From: Bacteroidetes bacterium GWF2_35_48
GTDB taxonomy: Bacteria > Bacteroidota > Bacteroidia > Bacteroidales > GWF2-35-48
Assembly (NCBI GenBank): GCA_001769125.1
Contig: MEOG01000069.1
Coordinates: 1-64,000, forward strand
Direction of reading: 5' to 3'
DNA: 64,000 bases
Shown: positions 9,372-16,288 of the stretch, piece by piece
Layout of the letters: every line of letters starts with the position of its first letter
How positions within the stretch are numbered: position 1 is the first letter of the stretch
Translations under genes and position numbers: made by a program
The notes under the pieces: model-generated
Database searches by the model: none
Seen by the model: only the letters and a program-made list of their open reading frames with translations
Told to the model about the DNA's origin: nothing

Positions 9372-9941
9372 TTAAAACTTTCCATCCAAAACTCCCTCAA
9401 TTACCTCCGGAAAATAGTTATACTCCAAAACATGAATTTTCTGTGCGAGTGTTTCCGGTGTATCGTTCGCTATAATATTACATTTCGCCTGATAAATAAT
9501 AGACCCCTCGTCGTATTTTTCATTTACATAATGAATACTGATTCCGCTTTCTTTTTCTCCGTTTTCAATAACAGCCTTGTGAACCTTGTCGCCATACATT
9601 CCTTTTCCACCATATTTTGGCAGAAGCGCAGGATGAATATTTATTACCCTGTTCGGAAAAAGCCGGAGGATTTTTTCAGGAAAAAGCCATAAAAACCCTG
9701 CAAGAATTATTAAATCCGGGTTAATATTTATAAGTATATCTGATATTGCATTTGTCGAATAAAAATCTTCTTTATTAAATATTTTACAGGGGATATTCAA
9801 AATTTTTGCCCTTTCAATAATATAAGCATTCGGATTATTCGTCAAAAACAGGGATATTTCAACATTTTTATCTTTAAAATATTTCGTTATTGTTTCAGCA
9901 TTAGAACCCGAACCCGAAGCAAAAATTACTATTTTTTTCAT
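9372..9941 (-). CDS. purN: phosphoribosylglycinamide formyltransferase
   Basis: Third step of de novo purine synthesis: transfers the formyl group of 10-formyltetrahydrofolate to GAR in the cytoplasm. 189 residues, slightly shorter than E. coli PurN. The N-terminal phosphate-binding loop FASGSGSNAE and the catalytic residues Asn101 and His103 (INIHPALLP) and Asp144 (KYDEGSIIY) are present, matching N106/H108/D144 of E. coli. It converges on the TPR-phosphatase gene with 26 bases between stops. Its likely promoter region is the AT-rich stretch after 9941; no exact -7 element seen. purQ lies 19 kb away, so purine genes here are scattered. Confidence 0.95.
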   Translation of the reverse strand: MKKIVIFASGSGSNAETITKYFKDKNVEISLFLTNNPNAYIIERAKILNIPCKIFNKEDFYSTNAISDILININPDLIILAGFLWLFPEKILRLFPNRVINIHPALLPKYGGKGMYGDKVHKAVIENGEKESGISIHYVNEKYDEGSIIYQAKCNIIANDTPETLAQKIHVLEYNYFPEVIEGVLDGKF

Positions 9942-10043
9942 CTTAAAACTGAATAATTTATGGCTGCTAAAATATTACAATATTTCCTTAAAAATAAATA
10001 TTGAAACAGATATTATTTAATGCTGCATAGAAAATTCGTTACT

Positions 10044-10085
10044 CCAAGTTCGCGCTCGACTTAGTCGGGTGCGTTGCTTAATCCC
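10044..10085 (+). repeat. REP-like palindromic repeat, left copy
   Basis: Contains TTCGCGCTCGACTTAGTCGG followed by gtgcgttgcttaat. The core CTCGACTTAGTCGgG is a near-perfect palindrome. It sits 4 bases beyond the 3' end of the transposase gene and is in the same orientation as the copy at 10793-10831. Confidence 0.75.
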
Positions 10086-10088
10086 ATT

Positions 10089-10645
10089 TTAAAAACAAAT
10101 CAATTTGGGACTTTCATAAATTATATCTAAAACTGAATCTAGTTCAGCATAGTTTCTGGCAGAATTATAAATATAGTCTTCTTGATTTTCAACAAGCCCT
10201 TCAACAACCGGGTTTTGGTGAATATAGTTCAACTTTTGATAAAAAAAATGGTTTGAATAAATAATTTCCGGATGATATCCATCCTGCCAAACTTTATTTT
10301 TTTCATTCCTGTTGCAACTATCTCCACTGTGCTGAACTATTTTAAATTCTTCTTTTTTTTGATCATCATCCTGTAGCAAATGAGAAATTTGTACAGAAGT
10401 AAATTTTTCAAGTCCCTTATGATGCATGATAAATTGTTTTGTTCAGCTTTTGTTATCAGGTGAATATGACTTGGCATTATGCAATAAGCAAACAATAAAA
10501 GTCCTTTGTTATGTTGACAAAATCTAAGGGAGTCTATTAGGACATCTGCATATTTTTTATCATTGAAAATTGAAATCCATTTAACTGTAGCGAATGTAAT
10601 GAAATATGGTTTATCAGGGTCGTGAATTTTATAATGTTCAGACAT
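10089..10645 (-). pseudogene. REP-associated tyrosine transposase (RAYT, Y1/HUH), frameshifted
   Basis: A single-stranded-DNA transposase of the IS200/REP-associated family (PF01797), probably able in its intact form to mobilise the flanking palindromes. The start ATG at 10645 opens the familiar N-terminus (DPDKPYFITFATVKW) and the HUH motif MPSHIHLI, but the frame is lost at about 10404 and ends at 10337. The C-terminal part (KVWQDGYHPEIIYS, YIHQNPVVEGLVENQEDY) continues in the -1 frame to 10089. One missing A in the run at 10404-10408 would explain it; alternatively the message reads A-AAT-TTA at the junction, a canonical -1 slippery heptamer. The longer in-frame extension upstream of 10645 is translated repeat and is not used. 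Confidence 0.85.
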
Positions 10646-10684
10646 TAATTTGTTTTTTTTACAAAGATAAAATAATTTTATGAT

Positions 10685-10709
10685 GCACTCGACTAAGTCG
10701 AGCGCGAAC
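10685..10709 (-). repeat. REP-like palindromic repeat, inner inverted copy
   Basis: GCACTCGACTAAGTCGAGCG plus cgaac, the reverse complement of the flanking copies. Core CTCGACT-A-AGTCGAG (10688-10702) is a perfect 7-bp-arm palindrome. A half copy (gtcgagcgcaaac) follows at about 10721-10733. It lies just upstream of the transposase start. Confidence 0.75.
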
Positions 10710-10792
10710 AGAAACAGACAGTCGAGCGCAAACAAAGACCAAGCGCAAACAACAGAAGGGAAACTGATAAAATCAATACCAGTAACAGAAAC

Positions 10793-10831
10793 CCAAGTTT
10801 CCGCTCGACTTAGTCGAGTGCGTTGCTTAAT
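10793..10831 (+). repeat. REP-like palindromic repeat, right copy
   Basis: CCGCTCGACTTAGTCGAGTG followed by cgttgcttaat; same orientation and nearly the same sequence as 10044-10085, so the transposase is bracketed by direct copies with one inverted copy inside. Confidence 0.75.
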
Positions 10832-10835
10832 ACCA

Positions 10836-10986
10836 TTCAACAAAAATAAAGATTATTCATTAATGCAACTAATAGCTAATGTTTGATGTATCGGATATAG
10901 CAGCAGGAGCATATATTATTGCAATAGGCAGTCCCGAAGCAAAAGGCTGTTCAATGAAAATAAATATTATTCATTGATGCAACTAA
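10836..10986 (+). repeat. pair of 37-bp direct repeats
   Basis: Copies at 10836-10872 and 10950-10986 match at 33 of 37 positions (ttcaa...aaaataaa.attattcatt.atgcaactaa). The second includes the stop codon of the T9SS-tail relic at 10879-10977, so the first is probably another remnant of the same gene end. Confidence 0.75.
10879..10977 (+). pseudogene. relic of a T9SS C-terminal sorting domain
   Basis: Thirty-two codons ending in TGA read MFDVSDIAAGAYIIAI, then GSPEAKGCSMKINIIH. The pattern (D)-(I/L)-(A)-AGAYII, a short turn, then an alternating basic/hydrophobic tail is the last strand pair of a T9SS type A sorting domain. The frame is closed by a stop just upstream, so only the tail remains. 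It adjoins a REP/transposase patch and precedes an intact T9SS gene, suggesting decay or rearrangement of a secreted-protein gene here. Confidence 0.55.
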
Positions 10987-11028
10987 CATGTTCTGTTTAA
11001 TGTCTTATCTTCGTAGGAAAATAAAATT

Positions 11029-12579
11029 ATGAAAACCATAAAGAAATGTTTAAGAACTTCCTCTTTCCTTTTCAGAGGAAGTTCTTTTATATTATTCCTA
11101 TTATTCAACCTTTTTCTACAAGCACAAACTATCCGTTTTAATAAGACCTATATTGAAGAAAATCCATTAACACTTAATGTTGTTGCCCTTGATACGGGAT
11201 ATGTTGTAGCAGGTACCGGTAATGATGGCAGATACTATATTCTTATTAATGGAACTGATTTACAAGGAAATTTAAGATGGGTAAAAAGATATAAAAATTC
11301 CGGTTATCACACATATAGTGGAGCTCAAAATTCATTGATAAAAACCCTTGATGGAGGCTTTGCTCTTGCCGGGTCAAAACCAGGCCTGGGCTTTCGTTCC
11401 GGTTATTTTATGAAATTTGATGATTCGTTTGATACCCTTTGGACAAAAACCTATCTTACTGATACAAATTTTATTGCTTTTTACAATTGCACCCAAACAA
11501 ATGATAGCTGTTACGTTCTAGTAGGAGAAAAAGGGGTTAATAGTAATGACTCAAAATTTGTATTAGTTAAAATAAACACAGAAGGTGACACGCTTTGGAG
11601 CAAATATTATGGAGGTAATTCTTTTGAAACAGGCTTTAAAGTAATAAACACAAAAACCAATGATTTATTGGCAGGTGGTAAAACCTTTAGTTTTTGTAGC
11701 CTTTCAACAGGATATTGCGGTGAATGGTATATCATTCGTACCGACAGTGCCGGAAACTTGAACTGGGAAAACCATTATGGAAATCCGAATTATGATGATG
11801 GCCCAGTTCATAGTATTATAAATTTAAAAGATTCTGGATTTTTAGTATCCGGCTTAAAAGTAACAGGTTTGAATGGCTCAACCTCTCTTTACAAAGGTCG
11901 AATAATCCGGTTTAATAAAAATATGGAAATTGTTTGGGATAAACTATATTTTAATCAAAGCGAAATGACAGATATAGGAATTATTGTTGAATTACAGAAT
12001 GGCGATTTCGCCACAGTCGGCTACGAATCAAATTCATATTCAACGCACAATCGTCCCTTATTATTTAAACTGAATTCATCTGGCGATATTATATGGAAAA
12101 GAGAAATTCTTGCTCCTAATGTTGATACAACTTTTACCGGAGGTTTTCATACTCTGTCAACTACAAATGATGGCGGCTATATTTTAACAGGGAACGCCTA
12201 TATCAACGACCCGATAAACTACAACCAAATATGGCTTGTAAAAACAGACAGTATGGGCTGCGATGGGTTTAATCCTTGCGATACGACAACAGTATCGAAC
12301 GATTTACAAATTACTCCACCGCTAGCGGATTACGAATTAATAATTTATCCGAACCCAGCAGAAGAAAACATTTTAATTGCAGCACAAAGTACAGAAGAAA
12401 ACTTTCAAAACGCAATTGTAACAGTGGTTGATTTAACCGGTAAACCGGTATTAACAGAACCCATAGAAAAAAACACGAATTATCATCAACTAAATATTTC
12501 TTCAATAAAACAAGGTTTGTATTTTGTAAAAATTCAAGGAAAAAACTTTGTTTATTCGGGCAGGTTTATGAAGTATTGA
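11029..12579 (+). CDS. T9SS-exported repeat (propeller-like) protein
   Basis: 516-residue secreted protein. A signal peptide (about 1-33, ending FLQAQ) leads into about seven repeats of roughly 55 residues with the form G-D-T-L-W-S-K-Y-Y-G-G...DGGF/Y-L-L-x-G (e.g. LDGGFALAGSKPG, NDGGYILTGNAYI), typical of beta-propeller-like surface proteins. The C-terminus (from about 440: IIYPNPAEENILI, then VVDLTGKPVL, KQGLYFVKI, SGRFMKY) is a T9SS type A sorting domain, so it should be cleaved and displayed or released at the cell surface. A near-consensus -7 element TATCTTCG is at 11006-11013. The signal-peptide codons contain a perfect 13-bp inverted repeat (11052-11086). Ligand unknown. Confidence 0.85.
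   Translation: MKTIKKCLRTSSFLFRGSSFILFLLFNLFLQAQTIRFNKTYIEENPLTLNVVALDTGYVVAGTGNDGRYYILINGTDLQGNLRWVKRYKNSGYHTYSGAQNSLIKTLDGGFALAGSKPGLGFRSGYFMKFDDSFDTLWTKTYLTDTNFIAFYNCTQTNDSCYVLVGEKGVNSNDSKFVLVKINTEGDTLWSKYYGGNSFETGFKVINTKTNDLLAGGKTFSFCSLSTGYCGEWYIIRTDSAGNLNWENHYGNPNYDDGPVHSIINLKDSGFLVSGLKVTGLNGSTSLYKGRIIRFNKNMEIVWDKLYFNQSEMTDIGIIVELQNGDFATVGYESNSYSTHNRPLLFKLNSSGDIIWKREILAPNVDTTFTGGFHTLSTTNDGGYILTGNAYINDPINYNQIWLVKTDSMGCDGFNPCDTTTVSNDLQITPPLADYELIIYPNPAEENILIAAQSTEENFQNAIVTVVDLTGKPVLTEPIEKNTNYHQLNISSIKQGLYFVKIQGKNFVYSGRFMKY
11052..11086 (+). other. perfect 13-bp inverted repeat inside signal-peptide codons
   Basis: AAGAACTTCCTCT (11052-11064), a 9-base loop, and AGAGGAAGTTCTT (11074-11086). 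The hairpin begins 23 bases after the A of the start codon, where mRNA structure can affect early translation. It encodes residues about 8-20 of the signal peptide. Confidence 0.8.
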
Positions 12580-12620
12580 ACGAACATTAATTTTCATGAA
12601 TTTTGTCTAATTTATTCAGC

Positions 12621-12669
12621 AAGAAAAGTTTGTTTTTATGCCCAATTTGAAACAAAATGAACTTTTCTT
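12621..12669 (+). terminator. possible hairpin terminator after the T9SS gene
   Basis: AAGAAAAGTT (12621-12630) pairs with AACTTTTCTT (12660-12669), with inner arms TGTTT and AAACA. The stem is AT-rich and no clean T-run follows, so termination is uncertain. It lies between the T9SS gene and the hip operator. Confidence 0.35.
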
Positions 12670-12675
12670 AAAACT

Positions 12676-12697
12676 AAATCACATTATAATGTGATTT
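12676..12697. promoter_or_regulatory. HipB operator O1, perfect 22-bp palindrome
   Basis: AAATCACATTA joined to TAATGTGATTT, a perfect 22-bp palindrome immediately upstream of the hip promoter. Its 5' half is nearly repeated exactly 60 bp downstream (12736-12757). HipB proteins bind such palindromes as dimers to repress their own operon. Confidence 0.75.
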
Positions 12698-12699
12698 TA

Positions 12700-12729
12700 T
12701 TGTTTTTTTTTAATAAAATTATACTTTTG
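12700..12729 (+). promoter_or_regulatory. hipBST promoter
   Basis: TTG at 12700-12702, 19-base spacer, and TACTTTTG at 12722-12729 (exact TAnnTTTG). It lies between the two palindromic operators, 20 bases ahead of the hipB start. Confidence 0.65.
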
Positions 12730-12735
12730 TGTCTA

Positions 12736-12757
12736 AAATCACAATATAATGTTAGTC
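12736..12757. promoter_or_regulatory. HipB operator O2, imperfect copy over the hipB start
   Basis: AAATCACAATATAATGTTAG resembles O1 (AAATCACATTATAATGTGAT) with changes mostly in the right half. It overlaps the hipB ATG at 12749. The 60-bp centre spacing from O1 is nearly six helical turns, compatible with two dimers on the same face and DNA bending. Confidence 0.6.
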
Positions 12758-12955
12758 AGCCACCTTGGAGAAACCATAAAAGCACGCAGAAAAGAATTAA
12801 GCATTACTCAGCCACATTTAGCAGAATTGGCAGAAATCAGTGTTAATACCTTGTATAAATTGGAACGAGGACAAGGCAATCCCTCATTAGAGGTGTTAAA
12901 TAAATTAGCAGATGTTTTGGGAATGGAACTGACGCTTGATGTGAAAAAACAATAA
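12749..12955 (+). CDS. hipB: HipB-like antitoxin/repressor (XRE helix-turn-helix)
   Basis: 68-residue DNA-binding protein. The XRE HTH covers about residues 8-62: IKARRKELSITQPHLAELAE, then ISVNTLYKLERGQGNPSLEV and LADVLGMEL. It is the first of three tightly spaced genes with a separate HipA N-terminal domain (gap 8) and a HipA kinase core (overlap 4). It should repress its own promoter through the palindromes at 12676-12697 and 12736-12757 and take part in holding the kinase inactive. In HipBST systems HipB chiefly boosts the antitoxin action of HipS. Confidence 0.85.
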   Translation: MLVSHLGETIKARRKELSITQPHLAELAEISVNTLYKLERGQGNPSLEVLNKLADVLGMELTLDVKKQ

Positions 12956-12963
12956 TAAAGTAA

Positions 12964-13293
12964 ATGAGAGCAATGGAAATTTACCATAACGGAATATTTG
13001 TCGGGACTTTAACCGAAGAAAACCGGCAACAATATTTTTTTAAATATGACGAGAATTATTTTAATGATGCAAATAAACCGGCTATTAGCTTAACGTTTCC
13101 TAAAACAAAAAGGGAATACAAAAATGCTTTTTTATTTCCATTCTTCTTTAACATGTTAAGCGAAGGTGTAAACAGAAAACTTCAAAGTAAACTATTACGA
13201 ATTGATGAAGAAGATAGTTTTGGTTTATTAATGGCAACTGCACAAAATGACACAATTGGAGCAGTAACAGTAAAACCGATAACCGTAAAATGA
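12964..13293 (+). CDS. hipS: HipS-like antitoxin (stand-alone HipA N-terminal subdomain)
   Basis: 109 residues matching only the N-subdomain 1 of HipA (couple_hipA, PF13657): YHNGIFVGTLTEE, FKYDENYF, AISLTFPKTKREY, LFPFFFNMLSEGVNRKL, SFGLLMATAQNDTIGAVTV. In canonical HipA this is fused to the kinase; here it is a separate gene, as in HipBST of enteropathogenic E. coli where HipS is the true antitoxin. Start at 12964 or at the second ATG 12973. Its stop overlaps the kinase start by 4 bases (ATGA), giving translational coupling. It has no tryptophan, whereas a Trp is reported to matter in E. coli HipS, so the inhibitory contact may differ. Confidence 0.8.
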   Translation: MRAMEIYHNGIFVGTLTEENRQQYFFKYDENYFNDANKPAISLTFPKTKREYKNAFLFPFFFNMLSEGVNRKLQSKLLRIDEEDSFGLLMATAQNDTIGAVTVKPITVK

Positions 13294-14300
13294 ACTTAAA
13301 TGAATTAAAATATTGTCCCGGAACATTAGCTGAAGGATTTTCAGCTTACAGTCCGAGTTGTTTGAGGAATATGTTTAGCGGTAAAAAAGTAAATTACATT
13401 TTGCCTTATGAACAACCTCAGCAAAATGAAGAAGTCGCTGCTCTGTTTATTGAAAACCGTAAACGTATATCCATATCTGGAGTGCAGGAAAAATTAAGTT
13501 TTCTTCTTGACAAGAATCTTTTGCGCTTGACTAAAGAAGGAGAAAAAGGAACCTATATCCTTAAACCTATACCAAGAGATTTAAAAAAAGTTGACCAGAT
13601 TCCGGCAAACGAACATCTGACAATGCAAATAGCAAAACAGGTTTTTAATTTAAACACGGCTGAAAATGCCTTGGTGTTTTTTAAAAATGGCTCACCAGCT
13701 TACATTACTAAACGTTTTGATGTAAAAAAAGAAGGAGGAAAATGGGGCAAAGAAGATTTCGCAACACTTGCGGGTAAAACCAAAGATAATGCAGGTGTTA
13801 ATTTTAAATATGATTACAGCTATGAAGAAATTGGAATGTTGATACAAAAATATGTTCCTGCATGGAGAGTAGAAATAGAAAAATATTTTTCTTTGGTTGT
13901 TTTTAATTATCTGTTTTCAAACGGTGATGCACACTTAAAAAATTTCTCTTTGCTTGAGTCATCCAAAGGTGATTATTTGCTTAGTCCTGCCTACGATTTA
14001 ATAAATACAAGGCTTCATGTTGATGATTCTGACTTTGCTTTGGATAAAGGCTTGTTTGCTGACGATTTTAAAAGTGAAGAATGCAAAAAAAATGGACAAC
14101 CTTCTATAAATGATTTCACAGAATTTGCCAAAAGAATAGGTGTGGTTGTAAGCAGGATTGAAAAATTATTGAATCCGTTTGTAGAAAAACAATCGTTTAT
14201 AGAAACTTTAGTAAACCATTCTTTTTTAAGCAAGGCTGACAAAAGAGGATATTTGTTGATGTATAACACGAGACGGAACTACTTGAAAAAAACGATTTGA
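13290..14300 (+). CDS. hipT: HipT-like serine/threonine kinase toxin (HipA core without N-subdomain)
   Basis: 336-residue HipA-fold kinase lacking the N-terminal subdomain found in 430-440-residue HipA. Visible are the Gly-rich loop RKRISISGVQEKLSF with an S-I-S motif at residues 61-63, ATP-binding Lys92 in TYILKPIP, YITKRFDV, catalytic Asp213 in NGDAHLKNF and metal-binding Asp236 in AYDLIN. The S-x-S motif sits almost exactly where E. coli HipT is autophosphorylated (S57/S59). By analogy it would phosphorylate an aminoacyl-tRNA synthetase (GltX for HipA, TrpS for E. coli HipT) and halt translation; the target here is unknown. Ends the operon; no strong terminator seen in the 264 bases to acpP. 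Confidence 0.85.
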   Translation: MNLNELKYCPGTLAEGFSAYSPSCLRNMFSGKKVNYILPYEQPQQNEEVAALFIENRKRISISGVQEKLSFLLDKNLLRLTKEGEKGTYILKPIPRDLKKVDQIPANEHLTMQIAKQVFNLNTAENALVFFKNGSPAYITKRFDVKKEGGKWGKEDFATLAGKTKDNAGVNFKYDYSYEEIGMLIQKYVPAWRVEIEKYFSLVVFNYLFSNGDAHLKNFSLLESSKGDYLLSPAYDLINTRLHVDDSDFALDKGLFADDFKSEECKKNGQPSINDFTEFAKRIGVVVSRIEKLLNPFVEKQSFIETLVNHSFLSKADKRGYLLMYNTRRNYLKKTI

Positions 14301-14482
14301 ACAACTTGACTTTTTATCTCCCGGTTTTGTGTTTTCTGTAGGTGTCGGGACTTCTTGCATTACCTCTGACGAATAATAAACAGCATACGCGACTTAAAAG
14401 TTATCAACAAACGTAATGTACTTAAAAATAACATTTTAACCTTATGGATTTGATAATAAAAATAAAAAAATCTATATATTTT

Positions 14483-14512
14483 TTTGTTATTTTAATCTTA
14501 AATATATCTTTG
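14483..14512 (+). promoter_or_regulatory. acpP-fabF promoter
   Basis: TTTG at 14483-14486, an 18-base spacer, and TATCTTTG at 14505-14512: a textbook Bacteroidota promoter. It leaves a leader of about 45 bases before the acpP ATG. Confidence 0.75.
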
Positions 14513-14564
14513 CAAGTTCAAAAAATAATTATTAATATTAATATTAACCAAAATTTAAAAATTT

Positions 14565-14801
14565 ATGTCAGACATTGCATCAAGAGTAAAGGCTATTATC
14601 GTAGATAAATTAGGTGTTGATGAAAATGAAGTTACACCCGAAGCCAGCTTCACAAATGACCTGGGTGCTGATTCATTAGACACAGTTGAATTGATTATGG
14701 AATTCGAAAAAGAATTCAATATTGCCATCCCAGACGATCAGGCAGAAAAAATCACAACAGTTGGTGACACCATTAAATATATTGAAGGAAACATAAAGTA
14801 A
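14565..14801 (+). CDS. acpP: acyl carrier protein
   Basis: 78-residue acidic carrier of acyl chains in type II fatty acid synthesis. The phosphopantetheine attachment serine is Ser37 in the signature [15 protein letters not shown]. Length and four-helix pattern are those of a standard AcpP. It is followed after 7 bases by fabF, the classic acpP-fabF order, and is driven by the strong promoter at 14483-14512. Confidence 0.97.
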   Translation: MSDIASRVKAIIVDKLGVDENEVTPEASFTNDLGADSLDTVELIMEFEKEFNIAIPDDQAEKITTVGDTIKYIEGNIK

Positions 14802-14808
14802 AAATTTT

Positions 14809-16056
14809 ATGGAATTTAAAAGAGTAGTTGTAACAGGCCTTGGAGCTTTAACTCCTATTGGCAATACATTTGCTGAATATAAAGAATCATTGTTTGCCGG
14901 AGTTAGCGGCGCTAATCTGATTACTCATTTTAATGCTGAAAAATTTAAGACCCGGTTTGCATGTGAGTTAAAAAATTATGATCCCAACAAGTATTTCGAC
15001 AGAAAAGAAGCAAGAAAATTGGATCTTTTTGCTCAGTATGCACTTATTACTTCAGAAGAAGCAATAAAAGACTCCGGCTTGAATTTAGAAAGCATTGATC
15101 ACGACAGAGCTGGTGTTATTTGGGGTTCAGGAATTGGTGGACTTTTAACTTTTTACGAAGAAGTAACCGCTTATGCAAAGGGAGATGGAACTCCCCGTTT
15201 TAGCCCTTTCTTTATCCCAAAAATGATTGCAGATATTGCTGCCGGACATATTTCAATGAAATATAGTTTCCGCGGACCTAACTATGCGACAGTTTCTGCC
15301 TGTGCGTCTTCAACTCATGCACTCATTGAATCTTTAATGCATATTCGTTTAGGTAAGGTAGATGTTATGATTACAGGAGGTTCAGAAGCTGCAATTAATG
15401 ATGCGGGAATGGGAGGGTTCAGCTCTATGCAGGCCATTTCTACTCGTAACGACGATTTCAAAACAGCTTCAAGACCTTTCGATGCAGATCGTGACGGTTT
15501 TGTTATGGGCGAAGGCAGTGGTTGTCTTATTCTTGAAGAATATGAACACGCTGTTCGCAGAGGAGCAAAAATTTATTGTGAAGTAGCAGGCGGCGGTATG
15601 TCTGCAGATGCATATCACCTTACAGCACCCCATCCGGAAGGTCTGGGCGCTAAAAATGTTATGAAATATGCATTGAAAGATGCTGGCATTGAACCTGAAG
15701 CTATTGATTATATAAATGTACATGGCACATCCACTCCCTTGGGTGATATTGCTGAAACGCTGGCTATTAAAGATGTTTTTGGAGAACATGCTTATAAGTT
15801 AAGCATAAGCGCTACAAAATCCATGACTGGGCATCTTCTAGGAGCTGCCGGAGCTATTGAATCAATTGCTGCTATTCTTGCAATTCAAAACAATAAAATT
15901 CCTCCTACAATTAATCATTTTACAGACGATCCCCAAATTGATAACAAAATGAACTTCACGCTTAATACTGCTCAGGATAAAGTGGTAAATTATGCATTGA
16001 ATAATACTTTTGGTTTTGGCGGTCATAATTCATCTGTAATTTTTAAGAAAATTTAA
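14809..16056 (+). CDS. fabF: beta-ketoacyl-ACP synthase II
   Basis: Condenses malonyl-ACP with acyl-ACP in fatty acid elongation. 415 residues, normal for KAS II. The Cys-His-His triad is Cys165 (VSACASSTH), His305 (NVHGTSTPLGD) and His342 (SMTGHLLGAAG); the C-terminal FGFGGHNSS loop is intact. Second gene of the acpP operon, closed by a clear terminator. Confidence 0.97.
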   Translation: MEFKRVVVTGLGALTPIGNTFAEYKESLFAGVSGANLITHFNAEKFKTRFACELKNYDPNKYFDRKEARKLDLFAQYALITSEEAIKDSGLNLESIDHDRAGVIWGSGIGGLLTFYEEVTAYAKGDGTPRFSPFFIPKMIADIAAGHISMKYSFRGPNYATVSACASSTHALIESLMHIRLGKVDVMITGGSEAAINDAGMGGFSSMQAISTRNDDFKTASRPFDADRDGFVMGEGSGCLILEEYEHAVRRGAKIYCEVAGGGMSADAYHLTAPHPEGLGAKNVMKYALKDAGIEPEAIDYINVHGTSTPLGDIAETLAIKDVFGEHAYKLSISATKSMTGHLLGAAGAIESIAAILAIQNNKIPPTINHFTDDPQIDNKMNFTLNTAQDKVVNYALNNTFGFGGHNSSVIFKKI

Positions 16057-16070
16057 GCTTTTGCTTTTTT

Positions 16071-16102
16071 AAAAACCCGTGTAAATGTTGCACGGGTTTT
16101 TT
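16071..16102 (+). terminator. terminator of acpP-fabF
   Basis: AAAACCCGTG, 9-base loop, CACGGGTTTT with following T residues; a strong intrinsic terminator 15 bases after the fabF stop. Confidence 0.9.
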
Positions 16103-16288
16103 ATTTTAATGAATATCAGTAACTTGATACTGAAAAGGCAACATTGGCATAGTATTTGCAATTGCATGTCGGCAGGGTTAAATGAATTTTTAAAAGAGCA
16201 AAGTTTTTTTTTAAAATAAAAATATCTTAAATTTACAAACCCTAAAAAAAGAAAATTATTAATTAAATTAATTTAAATTTTTAAAACT

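Noticed and set aside
10680-10886. 68-codon plus-strand frame across the REP repeats
   Set aside because: It is the complement of palindromic repeats upstream of the transposase; residues reflect repeat sequence and no ribosome-binding context or domain is present.
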